Of a stretch of 64,000 nt of DNA, positions 26,216 through 33,604 are shown in pieces. The translations under genes and the position numbers were made by a program. Position 1 is the stretch's first letter, and every line of letters begins with the position of its first letter. Source of the stretch: Nitrospirota bacterium (lineage in GTDB: Bacteria > Nitrospirota > Nitrospiria > Nitrospirales > Nitrospiraceae); assembly GCA_030684575.1 (NCBI GenBank), contig JAUXVD010000021.1, positions 1 through 64,000 on the forward strand. Reading direction: 5' to 3'. The notes beneath the pieces were generated by a model that was not told the DNA's origin, did no database searches, and saw only the letters and a list, made by a program, of their open reading frames with translations.

Positions 26216-27569
26216 GGCCCTGCCCTGCCAGCCATTGCCGGGCCAGCTCACGTACCGATTCCTGTGGTAATTTTCCTGTGGCATTGCGAGGAAGACTGGG
26301 CACACAGACCAAGGGACGCGGGAGAAACACCGGATCGATGTGGGTCCGTAACGCGCGCTGAATCTCCTCGCTGGTTTTTCCCGGAGCCACGACAAAGGCC
26401 ATCAGCCTGGTGACGAAGTCGGAGCCCTCCTCGGGCAAATAGAACACACCGTCCTGCACCCCCTCGACCTCCAGCAGTTTTTGATTCAAGTCGCCGAGCG
26501 ATACCCGATGGCCGGCGACATTGATCTGGTCTGCTTCACGGCCATGGACGACGAACAGCCCCTGCGCATCGACCGTAATACGATCCGGCACCCGAACCGG
26601 AGCGGGAAGGTAGTCCGTCTCTACGGTCCACCCCCTCTCGCTGGATTGAAGCCGCACTCCATCTAAGGGCCGCCAGGAATTGCCCGCAGTCGTCCGTCGC
26701 TCCGCGACACTGCCGGCTTCGGCAAATCCGAAAATTTCGTGTACCTCGGTGTGAAAATGCCGTTCAGCTTCTTGGGCCAAGTCCTGAGAAAGGGGAGCGG
26801 TGGCGGAGAGGATCAGCCCGACCGGCGGCATTCTCACGCCTTCGGTCATGCAGGCGCGAAGATGCAAGGGTGTGGTCACGAGAATCCTTCGCCCCTCGAC
26901 GTCGGCCAATGCGCTCAGGATGTCGGCCGGGAAGAGCGGTCGCCCGGCATGCATGACCAATCCATGCATGAGGGGCAACATGACGGAGGCTTCGAGGCCG
27001 AACATATGTTGATGCGGAACGGTGGCCACCACCGAGGCGCGATCGCCGCCTGTGATCCCAAGCCTGGATCCGGTTGCGTAAGCCACGGACGTCAACGCCC
27101 CCCACGTTTTCTTGTTGGGCATCGGCTGGCCTGTGCTCCCGGAGGTGAAGGCGATCGCCACGACTTGATTCAAGGGGACCAGGGGAATCTCATCCGGCCA
27201 GGGAGCCAGGCCCCGTCGATGTGGCATCGCGACAGATTCGATCCCGTCGATCCTCTCGTCACGATCGGTCAGGGCGTAACTCTCGGGGTAATCGCCGGCG
27301 ATGCGGCGAAGGGTCTGGACCGCCCGGCTTTGAGGCAGCAACGTCAACTGCCGCCGGAGAATGGCCGCGGCAAATCCCACCAGAAACTCGTAGCGGCTCG
27401 TTGCGAGATTGATGACGGTGAGCCGATCGGGCAAGGACTCCGCGAGTCGAGCGACGTCGGATAAAAACTGCCGCGCCGAGCGTGAACCATCCGGCTCATG
27501 CGCCAGCACATCGTCCGGACTGTAGGGGCCGATCAAAGGGCTATCGTGCATGGCCCCACCCGCGGTCAC
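26205..27569 (-). CDS. AMP-dependent acyl/aryl-ACP ligase
   Basis: 454 residues from GTG 27569 (GTGA overlap with the ACP gene); ATG 27551 is an alternative. ANL superfamily: P-loop IAFTSGSTGQPMPNKKTW, TVPHQHMFGLEASVMLPL, EIFGFAEAGSVAERRT, and the GREADQINVAGHRVSLGDLNQ hinge. It should activate an aromatic acid, likely hydroxybenzoate from the chorismatase, as an adenylate and load it on the adjacent ACP, the role shown for XanA2 in Xanthomonas. Direct contiguity with the ACP supports this. Confidence 0.88.
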   Translation of the reverse strand: MTAGGAMHDSPLIGPYSPDDVLAHEPDGSRSARQFLSDVARLAESLPDRLTVINLATSRYEFLVGFAAAILRRQLTLLPQSRAVQTLRRIAGDYPESYALTDRDERIDGIESVAMPHRRGLAPWPDEIPLVPLNQVVAIAFTSGSTGQPMPNKKTWGALTSVAYATGSRLGITGGDRASVVATVPHQHMFGLEASVMLPLMHGLVMHAGRPLFPADILSALADVEGRRILVTTPLHLRACMTEGVRMPPVGLILSATAPLSQDLAQEAERHFHTEVHEIFGFAEAGSVAERRTTAGNSWRPLDGVRLQSSERGWTVETDYLPAPVRVPDRITVDAQGLFVVHGREADQINVAGHRVSLGDLNQKLLEVEGVQDGVFYLPEEGSDFVTRLMAFVVAPGKTSEEIQRALRTHIDPVFLPRPLVCVPSLPRNATGKLPQESVRELARQWLAGQGHGT

Positions 27570-27838
27570 TTCGTGCGGTTCTTCACAATCGCGTTGGCCA
27601 ACGCCCGCAGGGAGGAAAAGATCGCTTTGATATCTGGATCGCTCGACTTGAGTTGATAGCCGTACGTTTGTGAAATGGCCAGCGAAAGCTCCAAGGCATC
27701 GATCGAGTCGAGGCCGAGCCCCTCTCCGAACAGCGCGGCGTCAGGCTGGATCGTAGCCGGATCGATCTTCAGCTTGAGCGTCTGGACGATCAAGTTCGCG
27801 ACCTCTTGTTCAAGCGGCAGTGACTTTGAATCTTCCAT
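27566..27838 (-). CDS. Acyl carrier protein of the polyene operon
   Basis: 90 residues. The phosphopantetheine attachment serine is in GLGLDSIDALELSLAI; the rest is the usual four-helix acidic ACP pattern. It carries the starter and growing chain between the ligase, ketosynthases and dehydratases. Many aryl-polyene clusters have two ACPs; only this one is visible here. Confidence 0.92.
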   Translation of the reverse strand: MEDSKSLPLEQEVANLIVQTLKLKIDPATIQPDAALFGEGLGLDSIDALELSLAISQTYGYQLKSSDPDIKAIFSSLRALANAIVKNRTK

Positions 27839-27845
27839 ATTCGTG

Positions 27846-28637
27846 CTAGGCTTTCACGGCCCGGTAGTCCCGCAAGAGTCCGTTGAATAACTCGTGCAGC
27901 GAACAATCGGTCAACCCGACCTCCCGTAACGCGCCGAGGATCGTCTCCGGCGAAACACAAAACTCGGTCGTATCCCACCAATAGGCCATCAATGTTTTCA
28001 TGTCCCGATTCCCGGTCGAGGCGGCAAAGGCGATGCCCATGACCGTCTTGATGTAAAAGCGCGACAGGGACAGCAGCAGCGGAGAACGAGGCCGACAGAT
28101 GTCTAGCAGCAGCACGATCCCTCCTGGCTTGAGCACGCGCCGATACTCAGCAAACGCGGTCTTCAAATCGGAGACATGCCGCATGGCATAACCCATGCTC
28201 AAGAAATCGAAACTCTGATCGGGAAAGGGCAGCTGCTCTCCTATGCCTCGCACCACATTCCGGCAGGGGCCCTTCTGAGCCTCCCGCAACATGCCCATGC
28301 TCGGATCCAGCCCAACCACTCTACCGGATGGGCCAACCAATTCATGGGCACCTTGCGAGACTAACCCAGGCCCGCAGGCGACATCGAGCATATGCATCCC
28401 GGGCTTCAGTCCCGCTTCCCGGAGCGCCTTTTTCCGATACCAGATCCCAGAACCGAATCCGGTGGCCATATCGATATGGCGATACTGATAGGCTGTCCGA
28501 TCGAACAGCTCATTCAGAAACACTTGCCGTTTCTCGTCCTCGGAATAGTATCGGCGCAAGGGGGGATGGGGCGCGACAGGCACCATCGGTACGTGGGATG
28601 CGGGCTGCTCACTGGATGGATCTGTCCTGTAACTCAT
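27846..28637 (-). CDS. SAM-dependent methyltransferase, first gene of the polyene operon
   Basis: 263 residues, UbiE-like class I fold: MHMLDVACGPGLVSQGAHELVG (SAM site), VGLDPSMGMLREAQ, QLPFPDQSFDFLSMGYAMRHVSDL, EYRRVLKPGGIVLLLDICRP. Methylation of the aromatic head group occurs in flexirubin and E. coli-type aryl polyenes, so an O- or C-methylation role here is plausible. It is 7 bases upstream of the ACP gene; the promoter must lie in the 71-base gap upstream or further. Confidence 0.9.
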   Translation of the reverse strand: MSYRTDPSSEQPASHVPMVPVAPHPPLRRYYSEDEKRQVFLNELFDRTAYQYRHIDMATGFGSGIWYRKKALREAGLKPGMHMLDVACGPGLVSQGAHELVGPSGRVVGLDPSMGMLREAQKGPCRNVVRGIGEQLPFPDQSFDFLSMGYAMRHVSDLKTAFAEYRRVLKPGGIVLLLDICRPRSPLLLSLSRFYIKTVMGIAFAASTGNRDMKTLMAYWWDTTEFCVSPETILGALREVGLTDCSLHELFNGLLRDYRAVKA

Positions 28638-28708
28638 GATGGGCTCCTGGAAACCCGTGACTCACTCTTGTAGCAGGACTCTCTGGTACGGGCAAGGGGC
28701 GATGCCAA

Positions 28709-30646
28709 TTAGAAAAAGGCTTGGACGGAGAAGACCAGGTCATTATCCCGGTCCCGGTGGTTATATTCCAGCCGCAACGCCCAGTTCTGCGAGAGCGTAT
28801 AGCGCGACCCGGCATACCAGCGGATGTCGTCGGACTTGTCTCCGAGTGCATACCGTAAATAGGAGCCAGACAGCATCAACTTCCAGCGATCCGTTACGTC
28901 GGTCAACATCCCGACCGTCCCGCCGCCTCCAATCCGATGCCGCTCTTCGTAGGCTCTGCTGTAGTTGGCTTCCGCTTCTGCAAAGGCGAAATAGACTTCC
29001 CGCTTCAGCAGATGGGTCTCTGCCGCAGCGCCGATGCCTCCGTTGAATACGCCGTTGCTGCAGAGTTGGCAGCCGTTGTGCCGGATCGTCTGCATCCCCA
29101 GGTTCACCTTCCAGGAGGGCAGCTGAGAAAGTGAATCCATCGGAGCCAGCGAAACAATATTGATCGGGCTAAACTTCTCGACGCGGGCCTGCGATTGGTG
29201 ATGGTAGTGGCGTACCGATACCGACATGATTTCTATTTGCGCATTGGGGGTGAACCCCGGCTCCGGATCCAACAGGTCTTGGTAGGCTGCACGGAGGGTC
29301 GCTTCTTCAAACGCACGATGGTTGCGCCATCCGGCTCCCGTTGAGATTCGACTGGTTCCATGACCCAAATCAGGCCGTGTGACATAGGGCTCGACCGATA
29401 CATCACGCGGCGTCACTTTCAATTCGCTTCTGGCACGCAGGATCGTTCGATTCTTATCTCGAAATGGCGCACCCTCTTCTCCCCCGACCGCACTATGCTG
29501 CAGGAGATAGTCCGATGCCGTTTCCAATACGAAGGCCTGTCGATCCGGCTGCAACAGGCGGAACCCCTCTGCCTGTAGCTCTGCGGGATTTCGGATCAGG
29601 CGATCGAACCAGGTTCGCTCTTCGATCGCCATCGACGCGCGCTTGCGCCGCACCAACGTACTCCTGGATGGCCGGGATACCACTTCGTCGACCAGCCCGG
29701 ACTCCCGCAGCAGCCGAACGGTATCGACCGGAATCGTGTAGAGCGGAAACCGGTCGAGTAGATGGATCGAGGGCTCGGCTACTTCAATGAGAGAGAGGAT
29801 GTGATAGGCGCAGTTTTCACCGAAGAAAAAGTAATCGAAATAGGCGTTCCCCAACTCCCACGCATGCATGAGGAGTCGCCTGATTTGCGGGGCCGTCAGA
29901 TTGAGTCGGTACTCCCAAATATCCCGATTATCGATGTCGCGATATTCCTGCACCTTGAGATAGTACGGAATGGTCGAAAAATATCCAGGATACGCCCCGA
30001 AGACACCCTTGACCGCATATTCAATCCCCGCATCGGGCGGCAATTGTGCCGCGTAGTTGATCGTATAGGCGAGGATGCGGGTCTGCGGCGTCTGCTCCTT
30101 TCCGTCCACGCGTAGAAATGTGTGGCCGAACATGGAGGAGGGGTTATTCATGAACCCGGTCGGAAAGATGACGGTGATCGCAGCCGCATTGAAATCGTCG
30201 AACCAGCGCGTGAACCGTTCGCACGGCTGCTGGGGCAATCGGCGCCCGTCGAATTGAAGTCGCTCGTTGAGCCAATAATACCGAGCGATAAAGGCGCATT
30301 GCGCCGGCTGCTTTGAGCGCCCGACGAGTTCATCTGAGAAAAATTTTGCCAGGGTCGCCGCCAACTCGGCCTGAGAATCGGTCTTGCCGTCCGGAGACAG
30401 GAAGAAGCCAGGATCGTCTTGCATGCTCTCGATCCCTCCGAAGAGAGTCCGATGGTAATGCAGCAAGACCTGCCATTCACGCTCATCGGCGAGGCGCTCC
30501 ACAACGGCACGATCAATGAGTTCGTTCAGATAGGAGACGTCGTCGGATTGAGCGGCCCAGCTTGAAACAGAACCGGGACCGAGGAGGACGACGAGGAAGA
30601 GGAAAAAGAAAAAGATATCCCGGAAAAGACCGTGGGGTTCCAGCAC
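28709..30646 (-). CDS. DUF4105 membrane/periplasmic protein
   Basis: About 645 residues. A hydrophobic Phe-rich signal (IFFFFLFLVVLLG) precedes the DUF4105 domain: FFSDELVGRSKQPAQCAFIARYYWL, FPTGFMNNPSSMFGHTFLRVD, GVFGAYPGYFSTIPYYLKVQEY, FFFGENCAYHILSLIEVAEP. The GHTFLR and GENCAYH elements carry a conserved His and Cys suggestive of a papain/NlpC-like active site. The C-terminal third is beta-barrel-like and ends FSVQAFF. The start is unclear: GTG 30646 lies in the loop of a hairpin and GTG 30664 in its stem; no ATG is available before residue 70. Confidence 0.85.
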   Translation of the reverse strand: MLEPHGLFRDIFFFFLFLVVLLGPGSVSSWAAQSDDVSYLNELIDRAVVERLADEREWQVLLHYHRTLFGGIESMQDDPGFFLSPDGKTDSQAELAATLAKFFSDELVGRSKQPAQCAFIARYYWLNERLQFDGRRLPQQPCERFTRWFDDFNAAAITVIFPTGFMNNPSSMFGHTFLRVDGKEQTPQTRILAYTINYAAQLPPDAGIEYAVKGVFGAYPGYFSTIPYYLKVQEYRDIDNRDIWEYRLNLTAPQIRRLLMHAWELGNAYFDYFFFGENCAYHILSLIEVAEPSIHLLDRFPLYTIPVDTVRLLRESGLVDEVVSRPSRSTLVRRKRASMAIEERTWFDRLIRNPAELQAEGFRLLQPDRQAFVLETASDYLLQHSAVGGEEGAPFRDKNRTILRARSELKVTPRDVSVEPYVTRPDLGHGTSRISTGAGWRNHRAFEEATLRAAYQDLLDPEPGFTPNAQIEIMSVSVRHYHHQSQARVEKFSPINIVSLAPMDSLSQLPSWKVNLGMQTIRHNGCQLCSNGVFNGGIGAAAETHLLKREVYFAFAEAEANYSRAYEERHRIGGGGTVGMLTDVTDRWKLMLSGSYLRYALGDKSDDIRWYAGSRYTLSQNWALRLEYNHRDRDNDLVFSVQAFF

Positions 30647-30666
30647 ATGAGACCGGAACCCCACGG
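30630..30666 (-). terminator. Hairpin after DUF3015, overlapping the DUF4105 start
   Basis: Perfect 12-base stem CCGTGGGGTTCC / GGAACCCCACGG with a 13-base loop. It begins 9 bases after the DUF3015 stop and is followed on the minus strand by T-rich sequence (CTTTTCC, then TTTTTCTTTTTCC), as in an intrinsic terminator. The possible GTG start of DUF4105 lies in its loop, so it may also control translation. Confidence 0.75.
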
Positions 30667-30674
30667 AGACACCG

Positions 30675-31187
30675 TTACTGCTTCAGTGAAACTTTGGCCA
30701 GCATCGGATGCGTGGCCACCGCTTCGTTGAGCGCCTTCACCATCGCAACCGGGGAGGTTTCACCCGCGGTGACGAGCGACGCATACTTTTCCTGCGTCAT
30801 GGCAAAAAACGCCGGTTGTTGATCGGCGGGAATCCCCATGAGCGTCGCCAAGGACGCGATATGCTCGCCATGGCCCTGCGCCATATCCTGAGACAGGTTC
30901 TCGAAATTCAAGGCTGCAAAGGCATTGACCTTGTGCTCCGCCCAGAACTTACCATCGTTGGTGCAGCCGGATGTCCCGCTGGTGATCCCGAACGTCTGGT
31001 TGCCCATGAGCCCGTTCGTGGTCGCTTCCATGGTCTGGATACCGATGACCTTCTGGTGGGGATAATTCTGCCAGGCCAACTTGCCGAGACCACAGCCTGG
31101 TCCGGTGTCAGGATTGGCTGCCATCGCAAGTCCACCCTGCATCGCCAGAAACACTCCTACCATTCCGAGCATAATCACTTTTTTCAT
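30675..31187 (-). CDS. DUF3015 exported protein
   Basis: 170 residues; ATG 31187 with GAGGAGGG upstream. Signal peptide (MLGMVGVFLAMQGGLAMA), then the DUF3015 pattern: PDTGPGCGLGKLAWQN, the TSGTSGC segment, FENLSQDMAQGHGEHIASLATLMGIP, and FFAMTQEKYASLV. Two cysteines about 40 residues apart may form a disulfide. The family is periplasmic and of unknown function. Confidence 0.9.
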   Translation of the reverse strand: MKKVIMLGMVGVFLAMQGGLAMAANPDTGPGCGLGKLAWQNYPHQKVIGIQTMEATTNGLMGNQTFGITSGTSGCTNDGKFWAEHKVNAFAALNFENLSQDMAQGHGEHIASLATLMGIPADQQPAFFAMTQEKYASLVTAGETSPVAMVKALNEAVATHPMLAKVSLKQ

Positions 31188-31375
31188 AGGCCCTCCTCAT
31201 AATAATGATGGTGGTGAGTCGCACGGCCACGATATGACTCAATAACTTCGGCAATTATAGCCTAACTATTCGAGAGTGCCACAATTTTTTTCCTGCTCGC
31301 CGGTCCACGATCATCCCGAAGAACAGGACCGCCCCCATTCATTTGTCCTGTATCTCTCCGCTTCCTTTGATCCCG

Positions 31376-31468
31376 CTATTCCAATGATCGACCTTCTTCA
31401 TCAGCCGGATCATAGAGACCGTGGGTATCGGCAATGACACCAAGTCGAATCGTGTTCTTCCGGCTCAC
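31376..31468 (-). pseudogene. N-terminal fragment of a YfcE/MJ0936-like metallophosphoesterase
   Basis: A GTG at 31468 overlaps the M48 peptidase stop (GTGA). The frame reads VSRKNTIRLGVIADTHGLYDPADEEGRSLE and stops at TAG after 30 codons. IRLGVIADTHGLYDP is the metal-binding start of calcineurin-like phosphoesterases (DxH), which normally run to 150-180 residues. No continuation of the domain (GDxx, GNxD motifs) is visible in any frame of the following 170 bases. It therefore looks like a gene cut off by deletion or replacement. Confidence 0.7.
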
Positions 31469-32607
31469 GGAGCGACGACCGGCGGAGATCCGAGCGAGGC
31501 CTGGACCTGTTTCCAATTGAACGTAAAGGGCTCCGGAGATTTCTTCGGCAAGGCCGCTAACTCCGCCTTCAGTCGTTCGGCCCTGGCTGTGCTCATCGGA
31601 TGCGTCGAGAGCCATCCCATCCGCCCCTCGTCTTTTTCCGAGAGCCGCTCGAAAAACTTGATCATGCCGGCGGGATCGATCTTGGCCCGCTGAAGCAGTT
31701 GCAAACCCGTCACGTCCGCTTCGGTCTCCTGCTCCCGGCCGAATTTAAGGGTGAGCAGTTCGACGCCGACTTGCTTCATCATCCCGACGAGGCCCTGTTG
31801 ATCACCGAGCACAATCGCCACTACGGTCATCAGCCCAAGACTCTTGACGACCCGCTCAAGCCCATGGCGCTGCAACACATGGTTGAGCTCATGGCTCATG
31901 ACGCCCGCCACTTCTTCACCGCTGTCCGCTTTTTTCATGAGCCCGGTGAACACCACCACATGCCCGCCTGGCAGCGCGAAGGCATTGACGACGTCGCTCT
32001 TCACGACGGTCACTTCAAACGTATAGGGATTGTTGGCGATCTGTTCGGTCAGCCGCTGTGTCATCTCTCCCAGCGCAGTGACTGCCGGACCTTCCGTCAT
32101 CACCTCTTGATGGGCAAGAAAGTCCCGATAGGCCGATTCCCCCAGCTTTTGCTCCCACTCCACCGGAATCCGGCTCACGGCGACCTCGACCAACAGATCG
32201 GCTCCGAACCAGAGGCCCAGTACCAGGGAGAGAATCGAACCGCCGACGGCAGCCCACAGGACACGATGGCGATGCCGCACCTGCCGCACCCGCTCGGCCG
32301 CCTGTTCAAACGGAGCGCTCAAATGATCCGGCGCGGCTTGGCGGAAGGCGCGTATCACGTCGTGGTTTTTGAGATAGAGCCTCCGCTCCCCCTGTGCGTG
32401 AGCCCACTTCACCACGAGATGGTCATAGTCGAGCCCGCCTGCCGAGACAGTGAGTGCAGAAAACGGGATCACCTCTCGCGCACCCTCGGTCCCCTCAGAC
32501 TCGATGATGATCGTGAGACCCTCCCCATCGACCTGGACGACGCAAGGAGCACCGCTGGCGGGAAACTCGTTACCGAAACAAAGGGCGTTGGGAAGAAATT
32601 GAGTCAT
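31465..32607 (-). CDS. M48-family membrane zinc metallopeptidase
   Basis: 380 residues. One TM helix lies at about residues 115-137 (VLWAAVGGSILSLVLGLWFGADLL). The catalytic HExxH variant is MSHELNHVLQRHGLERVV, with the third ligand in REQETEADVTGLQLL and a final STHPMSTARAERLKAEL. N-terminal residues 1-100 form a beta-rich region unlike HtpX or Oma1. Such proteins act in envelope quality control. A cut-off phosphoesterase gene was translationally coupled downstream. Confidence 0.9.
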   Translation of the reverse strand: MTQFLPNALCFGNEFPASGAPCVVQVDGEGLTIIIESEGTEGAREVIPFSALTVSAGGLDYDHLVVKWAHAQGERRLYLKNHDVIRAFRQAAPDHLSAPFEQAAERVRQVRHRHRVLWAAVGGSILSLVLGLWFGADLLVEVAVSRIPVEWEQKLGESAYRDFLAHQEVMTEGPAVTALGEMTQRLTEQIANNPYTFEVTVVKSDVVNAFALPGGHVVVFTGLMKKADSGEEVAGVMSHELNHVLQRHGLERVVKSLGLMTVVAIVLGDQQGLVGMMKQVGVELLTLKFGREQETEADVTGLQLLQRAKIDPAGMIKFFERLSEKDEGRMGWLSTHPMSTARAERLKAELAALPKKSPEPFTFNWKQVQASLGSPPVVAP

Positions 32608-32650
32608 GGGGTGATTGACGATTGATTCATTAAAGATGGAGTGCCTTCGT

Positions 32651-32773
32651 GCGGATGCTCAAAACGGCGACCAACAAGGCCGCAGGCGAGAGACAACCGG
32701 AGGCGTACCCTTCGGGGTACGTTGAGGATTGTTTCGAGCCGAGAACGACGTTGGCCGGCGTTTTGAGCATCCG
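32651..32773. repeat. Imperfect palindromic repeat, copy 4
   Basis: About 123 bases with arms GCGGATGCTCAAAACGGCG and CGGCGTTTTGAGCATCCGC. Inner blocks are AACAAGGCCGCAGGCGAG, GGAGGCGTACCCTTCGGGG, GTACGTTGAG and GAGAACGACG, matching copy 1 in the same orientation. The outer arms differ from copy 1 while the inner blocks stay alike. The right end abuts the TAG stop of AIM24. Confidence 0.85.
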
Positions 32774-33457
32774 CTACTCGGAGACGGGGATGAATTGCCT
32801 GATCCACGCTCCGAAACTGCCTGGATTCCGGCTTTGAATGTACACAAGTCCGGGCCCTCGGAACCGGCACACAAATCCCTCGCCAGAGGTGAAGCTGGCG
32901 ACCCATCCAGACGTGGCCTTTTCGATGTTGTAAGTCGTGGTGGCAGACCAGGCCACCAAGTGGCTGTTGTCCACGATGTATTCCTGATCTGGCTTCAACT
33001 CGATCTTGTGAATCGCCCCAAAGCTGTTCAGGACCAGCGTCCCTTTCCCGCTGATTTTCAAGATGAAGAAGCCTTCTCCGCCCAATAAACCACGGCTCAG
33101 GCTCTGCATTTTGCTTTCGATCACGATCGCGTCGGCGCCTGCAAGGAAACCGTCTTTCTGCACCATGTATTCGTTCACGCCATCGAGTTCCAAGATGACG
33201 ATTTCACCTGGGACGGTCGGCGCCAGCAAGGCTTCACCGGGACCACGGCTGGCACGCAGCGTTTGGAAGAAAAACTTCTCTCCCGTCAGGAACTTTCGCG
33301 ACAGGGCTCCAAGAAACCCACCTTCCATTTTGCTTTCGATGTCGATGGTCGGCGAACAGGCCACCATCGCACCAGACTCGGCCTTGATCGACTCGCCCGC
33401 TGCCAAATCCACCCGCACCATCGGAAATGCCCCTGGATATAAGATCTCGCTCTTCAT
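32774..33457 (-). CDS. AIM24/TIGR00266 family protein
   Basis: ATG 33457 (MKSEILYPGAFPMVRVDLAAGESI) gives 227 residues; an open frame extends 29 codons upstream without support. Family marks: AESGAMVACSPTIDIESKMEGG, KFLTGEKFFFQTLRA, PGEIVILELDG, GGEGFFILKISGKGTLVLNSFGAIHKIEL, VDNSHLVAWS. It is a beta-sandwich protein found across bacteria and in mitochondria as AIM24; biochemical role unknown. Its stop abuts a palindromic repeat. Confidence 0.92.
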   Translation of the reverse strand: MKSEILYPGAFPMVRVDLAAGESIKAESGAMVACSPTIDIESKMEGGFLGALSRKFLTGEKFFFQTLRASRGPGEALLAPTVPGEIVILELDGVNEYMVQKDGFLAGADAIVIESKMQSLSRGLLGGEGFFILKISGKGTLVLNSFGAIHKIELKPDQEYIVDNSHLVAWSATTTYNIEKATSGWVASFTSGEGFVCRFRGPGLVYIQSRNPGSFGAWIRQFIPVSE

Positions 33458-33604
33458 CTTTGTCTCTCCATCACATGTGAGTCTTTCGAACTGTTGTCCG
33501 TTCGTTGCGTCGACGATTCTCTGGAATACCACCGGCAGTGTCAAGCAGCCAGCGCGAGCAAATGGATCAACGCTTGTTGATCACGGAGGGGAGAGAGACA
33601 TGGA

